From Bradyrhizobium daqingense (lineage in GTDB: Bacteria; Pseudomonadota; Alphaproteobacteria; Rhizobiales; Xanthobacteraceae), in assembly GCF_021044685.1 (NCBI RefSeq), contig NZ_CP088014.1:620001-684000 (forward strand): a stretch of 64,000 nt of DNA, given 5' to 3'. Of this stretch, positions 61,971 through 64,000 are shown piece after piece. The notes beneath the pieces were generated by a model. It was not told where the DNA came from, did not search any database, and worked only from the letters and a program-made list of their open reading frames with translations. The position numbers and the translations under genes were made by a program. Every line of letters begins with the position of its first letter. The first letter of the stretch is position 1.

Positions 61971-63052
61971 TGATCCTCTCAGGCGATCCGCCGCGCAGCC
62001 GCGTCCTGACGCTCGTTCTCGTCCTCATCATCCTGGCGCTGGCGGCAACCCCGTTCCTGTTTCCGGGCGCCAAGGCGCTGAACGTCGCGGCCAAGATCTG
62101 CGTCTTCGCCGCCTTGGTCGCGTCCTACGATTTGCTGCTCGGCTACACCGGCTCGGTGTCGTTCGCCCACACCATGTTCTACGGCATCGGCAGCTACGCC
62201 ATCGCGATCGCGCTGTACGGGATGGGCCCGAACTGGGCCGCGGTCGCCACCGGCATCGTCATCGGCCTGCCGCTCGCAGCGCTGCTGGCGCTCGCCATCG
62301 GGCTGTTCTCGTTGCGGGTCGCAGCGATCTTCTTTGCCATGATCACGCTCGCGGTCGCCTCGGCCTTCCAGGTGCTGGCCTCGCAACTGTCCTGGCTGAC
62401 CGGCGGCGAGGACGGACGCAGCTTCCAGCTGCCCGAGCTGCTGCGGCCCGGGACCGTGCTGATCTCCAAGAATCTGTTCGGCTTCGAGATCAACGGCCGC
62501 ATCCTGACCTTCTACCTGGTGCTCGCCATCTCGGCGCTGATGATCCTGGCTCTGCTACGGGTGGTGAACTCGCCGTTCGGGCGCGTGCTGCAGGCGGTCC
62601 GCGAGAATCGCTTTCGCGCCGAGGCGCTCGGCTTCCGCACCGTGTTCCACCTGACCTTCGCCAACTGCCTCGCCGCATTGGTCGCCGCGAGCGCCGGCAT
62701 CCTGAACGCGCTTTGGCTACGCTATGCCGGGCCCGATACCTCGCTCAGCTTCTCGATCATGCTGGACATCCTGCTGATGGTGGTGATCGGCGGCATGGGC
62801 ACCATCTACGGCGCGATCATCGGCGCCACTATCTTCATCCTCGCCCAGAATTATCTGCAGTCGCTGATGGGCGTGGCTTCCACGGCGGCGTCGGACGCCG
62901 GGCTGCCGCTGCTGCCGGGGCTGCTGCATCCCGACCGCTGGCTGCTGTGGCTCGGGCTGCTGTTCATCGCCAGCGTCTATTTCTTCCCCACCGGCGTGGT
63001 CGGACGGCTGCGCAAGGCCGGCGGCGACAAGAGCGCGGGCGCCGCGCATTAA
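61967..63052 (+). CDS. ABC transporter permease, LivM type
   Basis: 361 aa, about ten membrane segments. The start ATG 61967 overlaps the LivH-like stop by 4 bp. Signature segments are YDLLLGYTGSVSFAHTMFYG and VRENRFRAEALGFRTVFHLT (coupling loop), then GGMGTIYGAIIGATIFILAQ. Last gene of the operon. No obvious terminator hairpin with a T-run follows. Confidence 0.93.
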   Translation: MMILSGDPPRSRVLTLVLVLIILALAATPFLFPGAKALNVAAKICVFAALVASYDLLLGYTGSVSFAHTMFYGIGSYAIAIALYGMGPNWAAVATGIVIGLPLAALLALAIGLFSLRVAAIFFAMITLAVASAFQVLASQLSWLTGGEDGRSFQLPELLRPGTVLISKNLFGFEINGRILTFYLVLAISALMILALLRVVNSPFGRVLQAVRENRFRAEALGFRTVFHLTFANCLAALVAASAGILNALWLRYAGPDTSLSFSIMLDILLMVVIGGMGTIYGAIIGATIFILAQNYLQSLMGVASTAASDAGLPLLPGLLHPDRWLLWLGLLFIASVYFFPTGVVGRLRKAGGDKSAGAAH

Positions 63053-63227
63053 CCAACGATTCATGATGCAGCGCAGCGTTTGCGATGGACATGACACCAA
63101 CCGTGACGCGACTCGCGCCCGGCTGCATGCGCGCGCGATTGCGCAACCGGATTAATGCTTAGGTAACTGGCTTTCCTAAGGTTTGCGCCATTTGTGCGGT
63201 GTATTCCTGTTCCTCCAGGGAGGGGGA

Positions 63228-64000
63228 ATGCGCCAGGTCTTTGCAGGGATCGCAGCCGGAATGTCCATAGCCGTGAACAACGGCTGGAGGGCAGCGATGC
63301 GGCGTGGTCCGGTCCTGTGGCTGACCTTGTGCGGCGTGCTGCTGGTCGCGGGCATCTTTGCCGTGACGGCCATGGCCGTCGGCGAGTTTCGCGAGCGGAC
63401 CCTGGTGAACCGCGAGCGCGAGCTCGAAAACACCGTGCAGCTGATCGCGCGGCACTTCGATCAGCAATTCCAGGATTCCGATGTCGTCGCCGCCGATGTG
63501 ATCGGGCAGATGAACCTGCCCGACGTCGCCTCGCCCGCGATGTTCCGCGAGCGCATGTCCACACCTGCGACGAACCAGATGCTGCGCAGCAAGATCAGCT
63601 CGGTGTCCTATCTCGGCGACATCGCGATCTACGATGCCGAGGGCGAGCTGATCAACTGGTCGCGCGCCCAGCCGCTGCCCAAGATCAACGTCTCCTCGCG
63701 CGCCTATTTCCAGTCGTTCAAAACCAATCTGACGTCCGAGCCGGTCATCCTGGAATCGGTCCGCAGCTTCATCATCGGCAAATGGACCACGGTGGTCGCG
63801 CGGCGTCTGAACGGTCCCGACGGCACCTTTCTCGGTGCGATGGTCCGGCGGATCGATCCGGACAGCTACCAGCAGTATTTCGCATCCGTCGCGCTCGCGG
63901 AAGGCACGGCGATCTCGCTGTTCGATCGCGAGGGCAAGTTGCTGGCGCGCTATCCGCACGTCGAAGAGATGATCGGACGGAGCTTCAAGGATGCGCCGCT
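63228..64000 (+). CDS. N-terminal part of a membrane sensor protein with a dCache-type domain (3' partial)
   Basis: At least 257 codons, open to the window edge. ATG 63228 has GGGAGG just upstream; ATG 63297 with GGAGGG six bases upstream is an alternative that would begin right before the membrane segment. A short cytoplasmic start is followed by one membrane segment (about residues 28-50 of the longer form), then an extracytoplasmic domain with ELENTVQLIARHFDQQFQDS, DIAIYDAEGELINWSRAQP and SRAYFQSFKTN...ILESVRSFIIG, the dCache_1 pattern. The output domain is beyond the edge; in related proteins it is a GGDEF, an EAL or a histidine kinase domain, so the class cannot be told. Confidence 0.8.
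   Translation, partial: MRQVFAGIAAGMSIAVNNGWRAAMRRGPVLWLTLCGVLLVAGIFAVTAMAVGEFRERTLVNRERELENTVQLIARHFDQQFQDSDVVAADVIGQMNLPDVASPAMFRERMSTPATNQMLRSKISSVSYLGDIAIYDAEGELINWSRAQPLPKINVSSRAYFQSFKTNLTSEPVILESVRSFIIGKWTTVVARRLNGPDGTFLGAMVRRIDPDSYQQYFASVALAEGTAISLFDREGKLLARYPHVEEMIGRSFKDAP

Overview
The window looks like a stretch of chromosome from a Bradyrhizobium-type alphaproteobacterium. The evidence is a high-GC sequence (roughly two thirds G+C by eye), a RegS/RegR redox two-component pair, GlnD, an intracellular PhaZ-type polyhydroxyalkanoate depolymerase, many ABC uptake systems, and at least eleven families of short palindromic intergenic repeats. No prophage, insertion sequence, CRISPR array, rRNA or tRNA gene was recognised.

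Layout. 1-7.8 kb: tail of an NTF2-like gene, a class A beta-lactamase, a CPA1 Na+/H+ antiporter, a cell-wall amidase, a TauD-type dioxygenase, ispG, an EamA exporter and a Zur-like repressor. 8-11.2 kb: a MarR-EmrA-EmrB efflux operon with a likely operator. 11.3-18.1 kb: a phosphotransferase, a frameshifted chemoreceptor, and an aromatic-degradation run (pcaG, pcaH, a second type of intradiol dioxygenase, pcaF). 18.4-28.6 kb: mutS, a membrane protein, an OsmC protein, an SsuABC-like sulfonate-type ABC operon and glnD. 28.7-36.1 kb: a frameshifted O6-alkylguanine-DNA alkyltransferase, a DUF1304 protein, an orphan amino-acid-type binding protein, a DUF1330 protein, PBP1A, a Ser-rich orphan protein bracketed by two copies of one repeat, and a SprT-like metallopeptidase. 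36.4-47.1 kb: phaZ, an ABC-2 exporter, regS-regR, an MmcB-like protein, two convergent GH13 genes and an MBL-fold hydrolase. 47.3-53 kb: a PHB-depolymerase-type esterase, then an LLM monooxygenase, a P450 and an SDR. 53.1-56.1 kb: an HWE/HisKA_2 kinase and a GGDEF-EAL protein. 56.3-63.1 kb: a sigma-54 activator followed by a five-gene branched-chain-type ABC operon. The window ends inside a sensor gene with an extracytoplasmic domain.

How parts work together. The clearest circuit is at 56.3-63.1 kb. The PAS/AAA+/Fis activator is followed by a long inverted repeat, then a near-consensus -24/-12 promoter, then the complete transporter operon, so the regulator probably acts as the local activator of the transporter. 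The MarR protein probably represses its own efflux operon. RegS-RegR is a global redox regulator. The pca run forms the protocatechuate ring-cleavage step and the final thiolase of the beta-ketoadipate pathway, with the intermediate steps lying elsewhere.

Points of note: the sigma-54 circuit, the repeat-bracketed Ser-rich orphan with an 11-bp inverted repeat in its leader, a consensus EcfG-type promoter in a gene-less 301-bp gap beside phaZ, palindromic repeats inserted inside at least four operons, and two genes each broken by one missing base.
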